This document shows positions 20,535 through 30,877 of a stretch of 64,000 nt of DNA, in pieces. How positions within the stretch are numbered: the first letter of the stretch is position 1; the number at the start of each line of letters is the position of its first letter. The translations under genes and the position numbers were made by a program. Source of the DNA: Bacteroidota bacterium (GTDB taxonomy: Bacteria > Bacteroidota > Ignavibacteria > Kryptoniales > JAKASW01); contig JAJYIT010000008.1 in NCBI GenBank assembly GCA_021789975.1, positions 62,001 through 126,000 on the forward strand, written 5' to 3'. Below the pieces are notes generated by a model, which was not told where the DNA came from, searched no databases, and worked only from the letters and a program-made list of their open reading frames with translations.

Positions 20535-21331
20535 TTATGGGTAGAATTTTTGGGAATTGAAATCTTCAGGAGGCCTATGCGTTGATCGTAAGACTCGAAA
20601 TCGGCAACAGGATTATCGGAAGTGGAAAAAATATAAAGCGGGTATAGCCTGTTGTAAGTCTTCATGGCCATGGCGAGAAGACTTTTTGAGCGAACTATCG
20701 GGTCGGACTTGCCCAGTTCTTTTCCGAAAATGATATAATCCGTTCCTTTGAACTTTGAGTGGTCGCGTGCGGCATTAAAGTGTTCAGATATGGGATCTCT
20801 GCCGCTCCGAAGTTCGTATGCCGAGAACTCGCTGCCGATCTTGTACCTCTTGCAGGCCGAGACAAAAGCGTCGGAATACGATGAGAGGTTCTCCTCAAAA
20901 CGTCTGCGACCGTCGGCTTTCTCGTTATTCACAAAGGCGCCTATCTCCATGCCTTTCCGGTCAAGATAAAGGAATAGCTCGGAGCCCCACTTTGTCTTTC
21001 CGAAACGGATCAGGAAGAAATCTTTGTAAGGTTTCTTTGCGAAGCGCATGTCCCTGTTCAAGCGGACAAGAGTTTTGTTGAACTTCGGCTCGGTCTCAAA
21101 GGTAGGATTGATAAACTTGATAAACGGTCCGATCGACACCACAAACTCACGAGCCGGATTCATCAGGTATTTCTCGTACTCGTCCCTGTGTCGGTTGAAC
21201 CATGTCACCGAATTGTGGTTGTACAGGTCGGCGAGAAATTCAAAAGTCTCTTTGAAGAAACCGCTGAATCCGTCGGAAGCTGGAGCCTCCGGTTGCTTCG
21301 GTTTGCTTCCCCGGCGATTTAGTTTTGCCAT
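20531..21331 (-). CDS. DUF2461 / TIGR02453 family protein
   Basis: FLADLYNHNSVTWFNRHRDEYEKYLMNPAREFV...NRDMRFAKKPYKDFFLIRFGKTKWGSELFLYLD. Confidence 0.85.
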   Translation of the reverse strand: MAKLNRRGSKPKQPEAPASDGFSGFFKETFEFLADLYNHNSVTWFNRHRDEYEKYLMNPAREFVVSIGPFIKFINPTFETEPKFNKTLVRLNRDMRFAKKPYKDFFLIRFGKTKWGSELFLYLDRKGMEIGAFVNNEKADGRRRFEENLSSYSDAFVSACKRYKIGSEFSAYELRSGRDPISEHFNAARDHSKFKGTDYIIFGKELGKSDPIVRSKSLLAMAMKTYNRLYPLYIFSTSDNPVADFESYDQRIGLLKISIPKNSTHK

Positions 21332-22803
21332 CTCAGTTTGTCATGAAGGTAATGGGAAAGCTGCGCGGACGATACTCGCTCTTGCAGCATAGTATCTCTG
21401 TCACGGACTGTCACGCTTTGGTCCTGAAGGGTCTGAGAATCGACTGTTACGCAATAAGGGGTACCTACCTCGTCCTGGCGCCGGTATCGTCTTCCGACAG
21501 CACCGCTCTCATCGTAAAACACACGGTACTGCGAGCGCAAGTCTTTTTCAATGTTTCGTGCGAGGTCCTGCATCCCGTCACGGTTGACGAGCGGGAAGAT
21601 GGCGGCCTTGATAGGTGCAAGCCTCGGGTGAAATTTGAGAACGACACGAGTCTCAGCTCCGCCTTCGGCCGTTCTTGCTTCTTCTTCATGATACGATCCC
21701 GTCAGGAAAGCCATAAAAGACCTGCTCGCACCACACGAAGTCTCGATCACAAACGGGGTGTACCTTTCTTTGGTCTCTTCATCGAAATACTTCAGCGACT
21801 TTCCGGAAAATTCCTCGTGCCGCGATAAGTCGAAATTCGTCCTGTTATGAACACCCTCAATTTCTCCCCAGCCGAACGGGAAAAGGAACTCGATATCGTA
21901 TGCATCCTTCGCGTAATGGGCGAGCTTTTCTTTCGGATGTTGATGCCATCTCAATTGTTCTTTACTCATTCCAAGGTTCAAATACCACTGCATCCTCTGT
22001 TCGCGCCAGTATTCAAACCATTTATCATCGACGCCTGGTTTGACAAAGAACTGCATCTCCATCTGTTCAAACTCTCTGGTCCGGAAGAGAAAATTCTTCG
22101 TATTTATCTCGTTCCGAAAGGCCTTTCCGATCTGGGCTATGCCGAACGGGAGTCTCTGACGGGAAGCGGTTATAACGTTCAGAAAGTTTACGAAGATCCC
22201 CTGCGCAGTTTCAGGACGCAAGAAAACCACCGACGAAGAATCCTCCACAGGCCCGACAAATGTCTTGAACATCAGATTGAACTTCCGTGCCTCAGTGAAA
22301 GTACCTTTGTTACCGCACGACGGACACGGCAGCATGGCTGCGATCTTCGCGGCCTGCTGATCCGATTCTGTGAGTTTCGCAAATTCCGATTCTATTATCT
22401 CGTCTTTTTGTTGTCCTCCGAACCTGGCCGGATCCAACTCACGGAGAACTTCCTTTTTCTTCTTCAAAGACATCTCATCAAACAACACATCGACACGGAA
22501 CCTTGCCTTGCACTGTTTGCAGTCGACCATGGGATCTGTGAAATTCTCGACGTGTCCCGAGGCTTCCCACACTCTGGGGTGCATCAAGATAGAAGCATCG
22601 AGACCTTCCACATCATCACGCAGGGTCATTGTTTCCCACCATTCGTCTTTCACGTTCCGCAAAAGTTCAACGCCGAGCGGACCGTAGTCCCAGGCTCCGT
22701 TCAGCCCACCATATATTTCGCTAGACTGGAAAACGAATCCTCTTCTCTTCGCGAGAGAAACAATCTTGTCGAGCTTGAGTGCAGATATTGAGTTTTGTGC
22801 CAT
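21319..22803 (-). CDS. glyS: Glycine--tRNA ligase
   Basis: SSEIYGGLNGAWDYGPLGVELLRNVKDEWW, LRPETAQGIFVNFLNV, LFRTREFEQMEMQFF, FDLSRHEEFSGK, PFVIETSCGASRSFMAFL. Confidence 0.97.
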   Translation of the reverse strand: MAQNSISALKLDKIVSLAKRRGFVFQSSEIYGGLNGAWDYGPLGVELLRNVKDEWWETMTLRDDVEGLDASILMHPRVWEASGHVENFTDPMVDCKQCKARFRVDVLFDEMSLKKKKEVLRELDPARFGGQQKDEIIESEFAKLTESDQQAAKIAAMLPCPSCGNKGTFTEARKFNLMFKTFVGPVEDSSSVVFLRPETAQGIFVNFLNVITASRQRLPFGIAQIGKAFRNEINTKNFLFRTREFEQMEMQFFVKPGVDDKWFEYWREQRMQWYLNLGMSKEQLRWHQHPKEKLAHYAKDAYDIEFLFPFGWGEIEGVHNRTNFDLSRHEEFSGKSLKYFDEETKERYTPFVIETSCGASRSFMAFLTGSYHEEEARTAEGGAETRVVLKFHPRLAPIKAAIFPLVNRDGMQDLARNIEKDLRSQYRVFYDESGAVGRRYRRQDEVGTPYCVTVDSQTLQDQSVTVRDRDTMLQERVSSAQLSHYLHDKLRWQN

Positions 22804-22843
22804 CTTCTCTTGGTTTGTTTTTATCCAATATATTAAACCTCAC

Positions 22844-22892
22844 GGAATATTGGAATGCTGGCGCGGCGGAATGTTGTAAAAGTGGAATGTTG
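22844..22892. repeat. Imperfect direct repeats of GGAATRYTGK in the glyS-smpB intergenic region
   Basis: GGAATATTGG (22844), GGAATGCTGG (22852), GGAATGTTGT (22868), GGAATGTTGG (22883). Confidence 0.6.
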
Positions 22893-23187
22893 GGATCTGA
22901 GGGTCAGCCAGAAATTTCTTCGCATGGGCCCAAATGGTATAGTCCAGACAAGAGGATTCCACCGCTCCATAATTTTATAAATCCATCTTCAATTCATACT
23001 GGGACTGGCATAAAACCATCAGAATTTTGTCCGGAGCCACATCTACAAAAAAATTTTGTTATCCCATCTTGACTTTAAAAGGTGAATTTTCGCATTTTAA
23101 GGGGCGGTCGGGCTACGATCAGGGTATCAGGCAGATGGCCTTGGGTAATTACCCCGATAGCGCGCTTAACAAAATGGAAAGCATTCG

Positions 23188-23643
23188 ATGGAGCCAGAAG
23201 AGAAAACGGTAGCACAGAACAGACGTGCCCGTTTTGAGTATCAGATTCTTGAGACTACAGAGGCGGGCATAGTCTTAAAGGGGAGTGAGGTAAAATCTGT
23301 TAGGCAAGGCAAGGTTGATATCTCAGACTGCTTCGCGTCTGTCAAGGAGGGCGAAGTGTGGCTTCACAATATGCATGTCGCAGCCTACCAGAATGCCGGG
23401 CCGTTTAATCACAATCCCAAACGTACACGCAAGCTTCTTCTTCACAAGAGAGAGATTCGCAAGCTGATCGGTAAGATCAAGCAAAAGGGTCTCTCGCTCG
23501 TACCTGTAAGGCTCTATTGGAAGCACGGGCTGGCTAAAGTCGAGCTTGCAGTAGCTAAGGGCAAGAGGTCGTTTGACAAGCGTGAGACTATTAGAGAGCG
23601 CGATCACGAACGAGAGATGCGCAGGCGCGACGCTGAGGCATAA
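23188..23643 (+). CDS. smpB: SsrA-binding protein
   Basis: NRRARFEYQILETTEAGIVLKGSEVKSVRQGKVDISD...YWKHGLAKVELAVAKGKRSFDKRETIRERD. Confidence 0.97.
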   Translation: MEPEEKTVAQNRRARFEYQILETTEAGIVLKGSEVKSVRQGKVDISDCFASVKEGEVWLHNMHVAAYQNAGPFNHNPKRTRKLLLHKREIRKLIGKIKQKGLSLVPVRLYWKHGLAKVELAVAKGKRSFDKRETIRERDHEREMRRRDAEA

Positions 23644-23721
23644 GCAGCATGATGCACTCACCGACTACTCAGTTTGAAGGTCACGGAATTCCATAAGGAC
23701 CAAGGAGAGAGATAGCTAGGG

Positions 23722-24954
23722 TTGTTTCCCCCACTTAACGAGCAGCTAGACCTGATAAAGCGCGGCGCCGCAGAGATAATCCCCGAAGAAGCACTTGCCG
23801 AAAAGATTGAGAGGTCGATAAGGAAAAGTCTGCCCCTCAACGTCAAACTTGGTTGCGATCCAAGCAGACCCGATCTGCATTTGGGCCACTCAGTTGTGCT
23901 TCGCAAACTTAGACAATTCCAGGATCTTGGGCACACTGCCATCCTGATCGTCGGAGACTTCACCGGAATGATCGGGGACCCTTCGGGAAGAAACAAGGCC
24001 CGCCCGCCGATGACACTCCAAGAAACACGCCAGAATGGCGAAACCTACTTCCAGCAGGCATCGAGAATCCTCTCCAAAGACAACGTCAGCATCGTATATA
24101 ATTCGGAATGGCTGGGCAAGATGCATTTCGAAGAGGTCATCAAGCTTGCCAGCAAGTACACGGTGGCGAGGATGTTGGAAAGAGACGATTTTGAGAAGCG
24201 GTATCATGCTGAAGCGCCGATAAGCGTACACGAATTTCTCTATCCGCTGGCACAGGCGATGGATTCTGTGGCAATAAAAGCCGATATAGAATTGGGAGGT
24301 ACGGACCAGAAGTTTAACCTCCTCGTCGGCAGAGACATCCAGCGGGAATACGGCATCGAGCCTCAAGTGATATTGACAATGCCTTTGCTTGTAGGCACCG
24401 ATGGGGTGGAGAAGATGTCGAAATCGTTAGGAAACTACATAGCCATCACGGATACTCCGGAGGAAATGTACGGCAAGACCCTTTCAATTCCCGATAACCT
24501 AATTTACGATTATTTCCTCCTGACGACCGATACTCCCGGAAGCAGGCTGCAAGCGATTAAGGATCAGATGGAGTCAGGATCTGCAAATCCCCGCGATCTG
24601 AAAAGAGAACTCGCGAGGGAAATTGTGTCTCTCTATCACAACGCCGATGCAGCAAATCAGGCCGAACAGAATTTCGACAAAGTCTTCGTGCGGAAGGAGG
24701 CACCGGAAGACAAAACCGTTGTAAGCAGGCCCTCCGATGACCGGAAGCTTCCGCTGTTTCGAATACTGGTAAACATAGGTGCCGCTCCTTCCTCGAGCGA
24801 AGCTACGAGGCTCATCAAGCAAGGGGGGGTATCCATCGACAGCTCCAAAACCATCGATCCCGGTTTCACTCCATTCTCAGACCGCAGCAGGAGTTCGTTC
24901 GTTCTCAAAGTCGGGAAAAGAAAATTTTATGAAATTGTTTTTCCGCAACAATAA
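23722..24954 (+). CDS. tyrS: Tyrosine--tRNA ligase (TTG start)
   Basis: LGCDPSRPDLHLGHSVVLRKLRQFQDLGH, VGDFTGMIGDPSGRNKARPP, ELGGTDQKFNLLVGRDIQ, VEKMSKSLGNYIAI. Confidence 0.96.
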   Translation: MFPPLNEQLDLIKRGAAEIIPEEALAEKIERSIRKSLPLNVKLGCDPSRPDLHLGHSVVLRKLRQFQDLGHTAILIVGDFTGMIGDPSGRNKARPPMTLQETRQNGETYFQQASRILSKDNVSIVYNSEWLGKMHFEEVIKLASKYTVARMLERDDFEKRYHAEAPISVHEFLYPLAQAMDSVAIKADIELGGTDQKFNLLVGRDIQREYGIEPQVILTMPLLVGTDGVEKMSKSLGNYIAITDTPEEMYGKTLSIPDNLIYDYFLLTTDTPGSRLQAIKDQMESGSANPRDLKRELAREIVSLYHNADAANQAEQNFDKVFVRKEAPEDKTVVSRPSDDRKLPLFRILVNIGAAPSSSEATRLIKQGGVSIDSSKTIDPGFTPFSDRSRSSFVLKVGKRKFYEIVFPQQ

Positions 24955-25023
24955 CAAAACGGTCGACTCTCGTCTGGAAGTTCAAATGGCAGTGGCGGCC
25001 TGTAGCACAACTAATAAGGAGAT

Positions 25024-25575
25024 GTGAAATTGTATGTCCCAACTAAAGTATTCTTTACCAAAGGGGTAGGCAGGCACCGTGACTACCTTCAATCTTTTGA
25101 ACTGGCACTGCGGGACGCTAAGATAGAAAAGTGCAACCTTGTGACAGTCTCGAGCATATATCCCGCCGGGTGTAAGCGGATTCCGGTGGACGAGGGTCTC
25201 AAGCTTTTACAGCCCGGACAGATAACCTTCTGCGTGATGGCACGGAACTCAACGAATGAACCTAACCGCTTGGTTGCGGCTTCAATCGGAGTAGCGACTC
25301 CGAATGATTCCTCGCAGTACGGCTACCTTTCGGAACATCATCCATTCGGGGAGACCGACGAAAAGGCAGGCGAGTATGCAGAAGACCTAGCTGCGACCAT
25401 GTTAGCCACGACGCTCGGTATTGATTTCAACCCCGATGCGGACTGGGACGAACGCGAAAAAGTTTACAAAATGAGCGGCAAGATAGTCAGGACCTTCAAC
25501 GTGACTCAATCGGCAGAGGGTGACAGACGAGGTATCTGGACAACCGTGGTAGCATCAGGAATTCTCCTACCGTAA
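25024..25575 (+). CDS. Pyruvoyl-dependent arginine decarboxylase
   Basis: [46 protein letters not shown] (Ser-Ser self-cleavage context), [32 protein letters not shown] before GTG. Confidence 0.92.
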   Translation: MKLYVPTKVFFTKGVGRHRDYLQSFELALRDAKIEKCNLVTVSSIYPAGCKRIPVDEGLKLLQPGQITFCVMARNSTNEPNRLVAASIGVATPNDSSQYGYLSEHHPFGETDEKAGEYAEDLAATMLATTLGIDFNPDADWDEREKVYKMSGKIVRTFNVTQSAEGDRRGIWTTVVASGILLP

Positions 25576-25603
25576 GAAGTCTCCAAAGTCTCAAAATAGT
25601 TCC

Positions 25604-25645
25604 AAAAAAAGAGCCGTCTTTCCTGAAAAGGCGGCTCTAAAAAAC
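25604..25645. terminator. Bidirectional Rho-independent terminator between convergent arginine decarboxylase and atpG
   Basis: AAAAAAA-GAGCCGTCTTTCCTGAAAAGGCGGCTC-TAAAAAA; A/T tracts on both sides. Confidence 0.8.
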
Positions 25646-25662
25646 CACATATCTCCCCGCCG

Positions 25663-26550
25663 CTACCCGGCGGCCTTAAGTGCCTCTGCCCCTGATACGA
25701 CCTCAAGCAACTCTTTGGTGATTGCTCCCTGACGGGCTTTGTTATACTCCAACGAGAGCGTTGAAATTAGCTCGGAGGCGTTTTCGCTGGCGTTGTCCAT
25801 AGCTGCCATCCTGGCGCCTTCTCCTGCAGCGTTGCTCTCAAGAAGGCTCCGCCACATCTGGTACTCAAGATGCTTCGGTATCAGCTCCTCGAGGATTGTT
25901 TTGCTGTCAGGTTCATAAATATAATTGAGCTCGGTCTCTCTCTTCCCTTTCACCAACTCCTCTTTGGATATGGGAAGAAAAGTCTGAACAACGAGACGCT
26001 GCTGAACGATGTTCTTAAATTCATTGTAGATGAGGTCAACTCTGTCGAACTTTTTTTCAAGATAGCCGTTCACGACGGCAGAAGTCAGCTCACGCGCAGA
26101 GGAAAAATCAAGCGAGTGGAAAACCCCCGAATAATTTCCTGCAATTTCATAGTTTCTCTTTGAGAAAAAGTCGAAACCCTTCTTGCCGACGGTGAAAAGT
26201 TTCACTCTACGCGAAGCTTCGAGCTCGGGGAATTTAGTGCCGATGTGCTCCCTGGCGGCACGGATTACGTTAGAGTTGAATGCTCCGCAAAATCCACGAT
26301 CTGCGGTAACGACAACTATCGCCACGCACTTAACCTCACGATCGGCAACGAAGGGATTCTCGCTCAGATCAGTCCTCGCCGCCAGGTGTTTCATAAGGTT
26401 GCTGAGCTTCTGGGCATAGGGTCTTGCCGAGATGACGGCACTCTGTGCACGCCTCAGCTTTGCTGCGGCAACCATCTTCATCGCCTTGGTTATCTTTTCA
26501 GTGCTTCGAACGCCTGAAATCCGGCGCCTTATTTCGCGAAGCGTTGCCAA
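25663..26550 (-). CDS. atpG: ATP synthase F1 subunit gamma
   Basis: LREIRRRISGVRSTEKITKAMKMVAAAKLRRAQ; VVTADRGFCGAFNSNVIR; SLEYNKARQGAITKELLEVVSGAEAL. Confidence 0.97.
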   Translation of the reverse strand: MATLREIRRRISGVRSTEKITKAMKMVAAAKLRRAQSAVISARPYAQKLSNLMKHLAARTDLSENPFVADREVKCVAIVVVTADRGFCGAFNSNVIRAAREHIGTKFPELEASRRVKLFTVGKKGFDFFSKRNYEIAGNYSGVFHSLDFSSARELTSAVVNGYLEKKFDRVDLIYNEFKNIVQQRLVVQTFLPISKEELVKGKRETELNYIYEPDSKTILEELIPKHLEYQMWRSLLESNAAGEGARMAAMDNASENASELISTLSLEYNKARQGAITKELLEVVSGAEALKAAG

Positions 26551-26554
26551 CTGC

Positions 26555-28111
26555 CTACTCCTTTAAGGATGATTTGAAGGTCTGCACGAATTCCTTCGTG
26601 GCATCATGCAATTTCTTTTCGGTGTCTGCGTCTATCTCGCGAGTCTCGGCGATCTTCTTGAGAACATCTGCGTGCTTGAGTTCCATCACCTCAAGAAATT
26701 CTTCCTCAAATCTCTGGATCGATTCGACCGGCAGCTCATCGAGGTATCCGTTAGTGCCGGAGAATATCAAGACGACCTGCTTCTCGACGGGCATTGGCAT
26801 GTACTGATTTTGCCTGAGAAGTTCGACCAGTCTCTGACCTCTTCTTATCTGCGCCTGAGTCACCTTATCGAGATCGGAGCCGAATTTCACGAATGCTTGG
26901 AGCGCTCTGAACTGTGCGAGGTCAAGGCGGAGTCTGCCGGCCACGCGTCGCATGGCCTTTGTCTGCGCGTTTCCGCCGACGCGGGATACAGAAATCCCCA
27001 CGTTGATAGCAGGTCTAATACCTGAGTTGAAGAGACCAGGCTCGAGATAAATTTGTCCGTCCGTAATTGAGATGACGTTAGTCGGAATATATGCCGACAC
27101 GTCGCTTGCCTGAGTCTCGATAATCGGAAGTGCGGTTAGGCTTCCGCCTCCCGCTTCCTCACTTAGCTTGGAGGCACGCTCCAGCAGCCTGCTGTGCAAG
27201 TAGAAAACATCTCCAGGATAGGCTTCGCGACCAGGCGGGCGGCGAAGCAGCAGGGAGACTTGTCTGTAAGCCCAGGCGTGTTTCGAAAGGTCATCATAGA
27301 TAACGAGCGCATCTCTGCCGCTGTCGCGAAAGTACTCACCCAGCGTACACCCAGAGTAGGGTGCGATAAACTGCATCGGAGATGGCGAACCCGCCGTCGC
27401 GGCGACCACGGTCGTGAAATCCATTGCTCCTTCTTCCTCAAGCCTGGCCACAACCTGTGCCACAGTCGATGCTTTTTGCCCGATTGCGACATAGACGCAG
27501 TAGACCGGCTTTATCCCTCTCTTGGCGGCATCTTCTGAGTGAGTGTATTTTTGATTGAGGATGGTATCGATAGCAATCGCGGTCTTGCCGGTCTGCCTGT
27601 CGCCGATTATCAATTCCCGCTGGCCGCGACCGATCGGGATCATGGAGTCAATGGCTTTCAACCCGGTATTCAACGGCTCTTTCACCGGAAGCCTCGAGAT
27701 GACCCCCAGAGCTTTCCGTTCAACCGGGAGAGTCTTCGTAGTTTCGATCGCACCTTTGCCGTCGATCGGTTGACCGAGCGGATTTATAACGCGCCCGAGC
27801 ATGGCCTCTCCAACCGCCATAGACATCACCTTGCCGGTACGGCGGACCTGGTCTCCTTCCTTCACGAGAGTGTCGTTCCCAAAAAGGATACATCCTACGT
27901 TATCCTCTTCGAGGTTGAGCGCCATTCCGAAAACATCGTTCGGAAACTCAACCAGCTCACTAGCCATAACTTGCTGCAAACCGTAGACACGTGCAATTCC
28001 ATCACCAACCTGGAGGACAGTACCGACATCGTAAATGTCCACCTCTCGTTCAAAACCTGATATCTGCTTTCTGAGTATCGCCGTTATTTCGTCGGGCCTT
28101 ACTTCTGGCAT
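26555..28111 (-). CDS. atpA: ATP synthase F1 subunit alpha
   Basis: [74 protein letters not shown]. Confidence 0.98.
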   Translation of the reverse strand: MPEVRPDEITAILRKQISGFEREVDIYDVGTVLQVGDGIARVYGLQQVMASELVEFPNDVFGMALNLEEDNVGCILFGNDTLVKEGDQVRRTGKVMSMAVGEAMLGRVINPLGQPIDGKGAIETTKTLPVERKALGVISRLPVKEPLNTGLKAIDSMIPIGRGQRELIIGDRQTGKTAIAIDTILNQKYTHSEDAAKRGIKPVYCVYVAIGQKASTVAQVVARLEEEGAMDFTTVVAATAGSPSPMQFIAPYSGCTLGEYFRDSGRDALVIYDDLSKHAWAYRQVSLLLRRPPGREAYPGDVFYLHSRLLERASKLSEEAGGGSLTALPIIETQASDVSAYIPTNVISITDGQIYLEPGLFNSGIRPAINVGISVSRVGGNAQTKAMRRVAGRLRLDLAQFRALQAFVKFGSDLDKVTQAQIRRGQRLVELLRQNQYMPMPVEKQVVLIFSGTNGYLDELPVESIQRFEEEFLEVMELKHADVLKKIAETREIDADTEKKLHDATKEFVQTFKSSLKE

Positions 28112-28153
28112 AATAACCTCATCAACTTAAACAGTTAAATCCTTTTCCTTAAA

Positions 28154-28708
28154 TCAATTATGGATCGAAAGATTATCCGAGAGCTGGTCCTTCAGCATTT
28201 CCAATTGGCGTCTTATGCTTCCATCATAGACGGTGTCACCTATCTTCGCCAGGAACCCCCCGACAAGGCTATTGTCAAGAGAGAACGAAATACGCACTTT
28301 CTTGTTCGTGAGATTCTCCAGCTTCGCTTTGACTTTTGAAGAGTCCGACGCAGTGAATTCATACGGAGCTCTCAATTCCGCATGAACTATCCCAAGCATA
28401 TCGTCGAGCTGCGAGGCAAACTCAATTGCTATTTGGTCAGCCAGACTCTCTCTGCCTTTATCAACCAGAAGTGTGAGAAAATTCAGCGTGAAGGTACTGA
28501 CATTATTTTTGAACAGCGCCTCGACCAACGCTCTTTTCTTGAAGTGATCTATTATCGGACTCTTGAAAAAGAGCTTCAACTCGCGCGAACCCGAAACGGC
28601 CGCATGCACAACCTGCAAATCGGCCGCAACCTGTTCGACCTTCTTCATCTCTGTAGCAAGTCCAAGAAGAGCGCCTGCATATCTTTTTGCTGCAGTAGAT
28701 CCCTTCAT
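28154..28708 (-). CDS. atpH: ATP synthase F1 subunit delta
   Basis: 184 aa between atpF and atpA; AKRYAGALLGLA, DNSLVGGFLAKIGDTVYDGSIRRQLEMLKDQL. Confidence 0.95.
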   Translation of the reverse strand: MKGSTAAKRYAGALLGLATEMKKVEQVAADLQVVHAAVSGSRELKLFFKSPIIDHFKKRALVEALFKNNVSTFTLNFLTLLVDKGRESLADQIAIEFASQLDDMLGIVHAELRAPYEFTASDSSKVKAKLENLTNKKVRISFSLDNSLVGGFLAKIGDTVYDGSIRRQLEMLKDQLSDNLSIHN

Positions 28709-28715
28709 TTCATTC

Positions 28716-29201
28716 TCAGTTCTTTTCCATCGTACTTAGAAAACCTTCGACCAGCTTCTTCTGTTTGGCGTTGTCCATTGATTCCTTAAGTATCTTCTCT
28801 GCCGCTTTAACTGCGAGCTCGGCAACGACGCCGTGTAATTGTTCTAGTGCTTGTTGCTTGTCCCGTTCAATCTCGCTCCGGGCCTTATCGAGCAATCGAT
28901 TTGCATCGACTTGTGCCTTGGAAACAGCTTCAGATCGTACTTTCTCAGACAGCTCTTTTGCTTCCCTGATAAGCTGCTGCGCACGTTCCTCGGCTTCATT
29001 CCTGCTCTTTCTATTTTCCTCAAGAAGTCTTTCTGCTTCCCTCTTAGCTTCCTCTGCCCGCTCAATGGACTTTCTGATGTTTCCTTCGCGGTCGTCCAAT
29101 GCTTTGAGGATCGGCTTCCATGCGGTTGCCCGAAGGAGGACCAAAAGCAGACCAAACGTAATTGCGGTCCAGATTATGACGCCTGGGTTCAATTGAAGCA
29201 T
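28716..29201 (-). CDS. atpF: ATP synthase F0 subunit b
   Basis: LNPGVIIWTAITFGLLLVLLRATAWKPILKALDDREGNIRKSIERAEEAKREAE. Confidence 0.96.
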   Translation of the reverse strand: MLQLNPGVIIWTAITFGLLLVLLRATAWKPILKALDDREGNIRKSIERAEEAKREAERLLEENRKSRNEAEERAQQLIREAKELSEKVRSEAVSKAQVDANRLLDKARSEIERDKQQALEQLHGVVAELAVKAAEKILKESMDNAKQKKLVEGFLSTMEKN

Positions 29202-29278
29202 AGTACTCTCCTAAACAAATTTTGGGTGTCGTCACTGCCATGGCATGCAAAACGTCACGGCCTCGCGTGACGGCAGAC

Positions 29279-29506
29279 TTACTTCAATGCCATCACGATA
29301 GCTATGACTTCGGCGAAAAGTGTCACACCTTCAATCAACGCTGCCGCAATGATCATCGATGTACGGATGTCCCCCTGTGCTTCCGGTTGACGTCCGCTCG
29401 CTTCCATGGCAGACGCCGCAAGTCTGCCTATCCCATAACCACCGCCGATGACCGCAAGACCCGCTCCGATTCCGGCAGCCAGGTGAGTTAATCCAAGATC
29501 AGGCAT
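29279..29506 (-). CDS. atpE: ATP synthase F0 subunit c
   Basis: 75 aa; GIGAGLAVIGGGYGIGRLAASAMEASGRQPEAQGDIRTSMIIAAALIEGVTLFAEVIAIVMALK; AGGAGG before ATG. Confidence 0.97.
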   Translation of the reverse strand: MPDLGLTHLAAGIGAGLAVIGGGYGIGRLAASAMEASGRQPEAQGDIRTSMIIAAALIEGVTLFAEVIAIVMALK

Positions 29507-29537
29507 TTAAACCTCCTATTTTTCTTTTTGTTATTTT

Positions 29538-30443
29538 CTAATGTTCTTGATGTACTGCCATGCCGACAAACAAGGCTGTCAGCATGGTGAATATATATGC
29601 TTGAATAGTGGCAACGAGCAATTCCAAAAGATCGATGAACAACGCAAAGCCAATCGAAATTGGGGCGATGAAAATCGTGCCGAAGATGAAAATAAGCCCG
29701 ATAAGGGAGAAGATTACTATATGCCCGGCAATCATGTTGGCAAAGAGACGAACACAGAGAGCGAATGGCTTGGTGAAAAGTCCGAGCACTTCGACAATCA
29801 CCATGACAGGTATGACAAATGCCGGGATGCCCGGTGGAACGAGACCCTTGAAATAGCCGCCCAATCCATATTGCATGATCCCTGAAATCTGAATGACCAA
29901 GAATGCTATGATCGCAAGCGAAGCGGTTACGTTAATATTACCTGTCGGGGTTGATGCATAAGGAACCATCCCGAAGAGATTTGAGAACAAGATGAAGAAG
30001 AATAGAGTCAGAAAATAAGGGAGAAACTTCCTCCCCTTTTCTCCGATCGCAGCAATGACTATCTCGTCCCGGACGAATATGATCAGCATTTCTACCGCGC
30101 TTGCAAACTTGCCCGGGATCAATGATCTCTTGTAGCTCGATGCGGCAATCTTCATAACGACAAAAAGAATTACGCCGACAATCCATAACATGACAACATG
30201 CTTGGTCAATGACATGTTGATCGTCAATCCGGCCAGATGAATCGGTGCGAAGTGCGGGAGAACAATCTTCCCGAATGGGGAGAAGTCCAATGTGTGTGAG
30301 TCGGCAACGTGTTCTATGATCCAGTTCCCGCTGGAACCGCTCTCGCCGTGAGATGCAGAAGCATGGACCGTATCAGACACGGCTCTTACGGATCCGTTCG
30401 CCATCGTACCGGCAATCAAGTTCGTAATGAATCCGAAAATCAC
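29538..30443 (-). CDS. atpB: ATP synthase F0 subunit a
   Basis: LFGMVPYASTPTGNINVTASLAIIAF; LFTKPFALCVRLFANMIAGHIVI; LVATIQAYIFTMLTALFVGMA. Confidence 0.97.
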   Translation of the reverse strand: MIFGFITNLIAGTMANGSVRAVSDTVHASASHGESGSSGNWIIEHVADSHTLDFSPFGKIVLPHFAPIHLAGLTINMSLTKHVVMLWIVGVILFVVMKIAASSYKRSLIPGKFASAVEMLIIFVRDEIVIAAIGEKGRKFLPYFLTLFFFILFSNLFGMVPYASTPTGNINVTASLAIIAFLVIQISGIMQYGLGGYFKGLVPPGIPAFVIPVMVIVEVLGLFTKPFALCVRLFANMIAGHIVIFSLIGLIFIFGTIFIAPISIGFALFIDLLELLVATIQAYIFTMLTALFVGMAVHQEH

Positions 30444-30877
30444 TGTGAATTCTCTTTTGTTGTATTTCTATAGTTCATTCGCTTGTTAAGAAATATCACT
30501 TCAAGCACAGTCATAGTGAAATAGAAAATCAGCAGCCCGCTTACCATGCCGGCCACATCGATGTGCGCTACCTCGAGGAGGAGTATGAAGACACCGAGGA
30601 GAAGTACCAACCGTATACCCATTCCTAAGAAGACTCCACGAAGAAATGCAAGTGTGCGCTTGTCCACGAACCGTTCTATGGTCAGAAACCCGAGCACACC
30701 GTTTACGATGCCCAGAAGTGCACCCACGATGTATGCTCCGCCAAATTTGCCGTTACAGTAAAGGGAGATGATTAAAGTTGAAACCACACCCAAAACTATT
30801 AATACGATGAAACCGTTCAAGATTGCTTTTCGGCGCACGGCTTGGAGCGGCGTATCAGATTTGTTTCTTAGTGCCAA
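30440..30877 (-). CDS. ATP synthase subunit I-like membrane protein
   Basis: 145 aa, four predicted TM helices, directly upstream of atpB with 4-nt overlap. Confidence 0.65.
   Translation of the reverse strand: MALRNKSDTPLQAVRRKAILNGFIVLIVLGVVSTLIISLYCNGKFGGAYIVGALLGIVNGVLGFLTIERFVDKRTLAFLRGVFLGMGIRLVLLLGVFILLLEVAHIDVAGMVSGLLIFYFTMTVLEVIFLNKRMNYRNTTKENSQ

Noticed and set aside
21847-22791. 314-aa plus-strand ORF antisense to glyS
   Set aside because: Shadow ORF of glycyl-tRNA synthetase; no domain, no ribosome-binding site recognised.
27539-28060. 173-aa plus ORF antisense to atpA
   Set aside because: Antisense of a highly conserved gene, no independent evidence.
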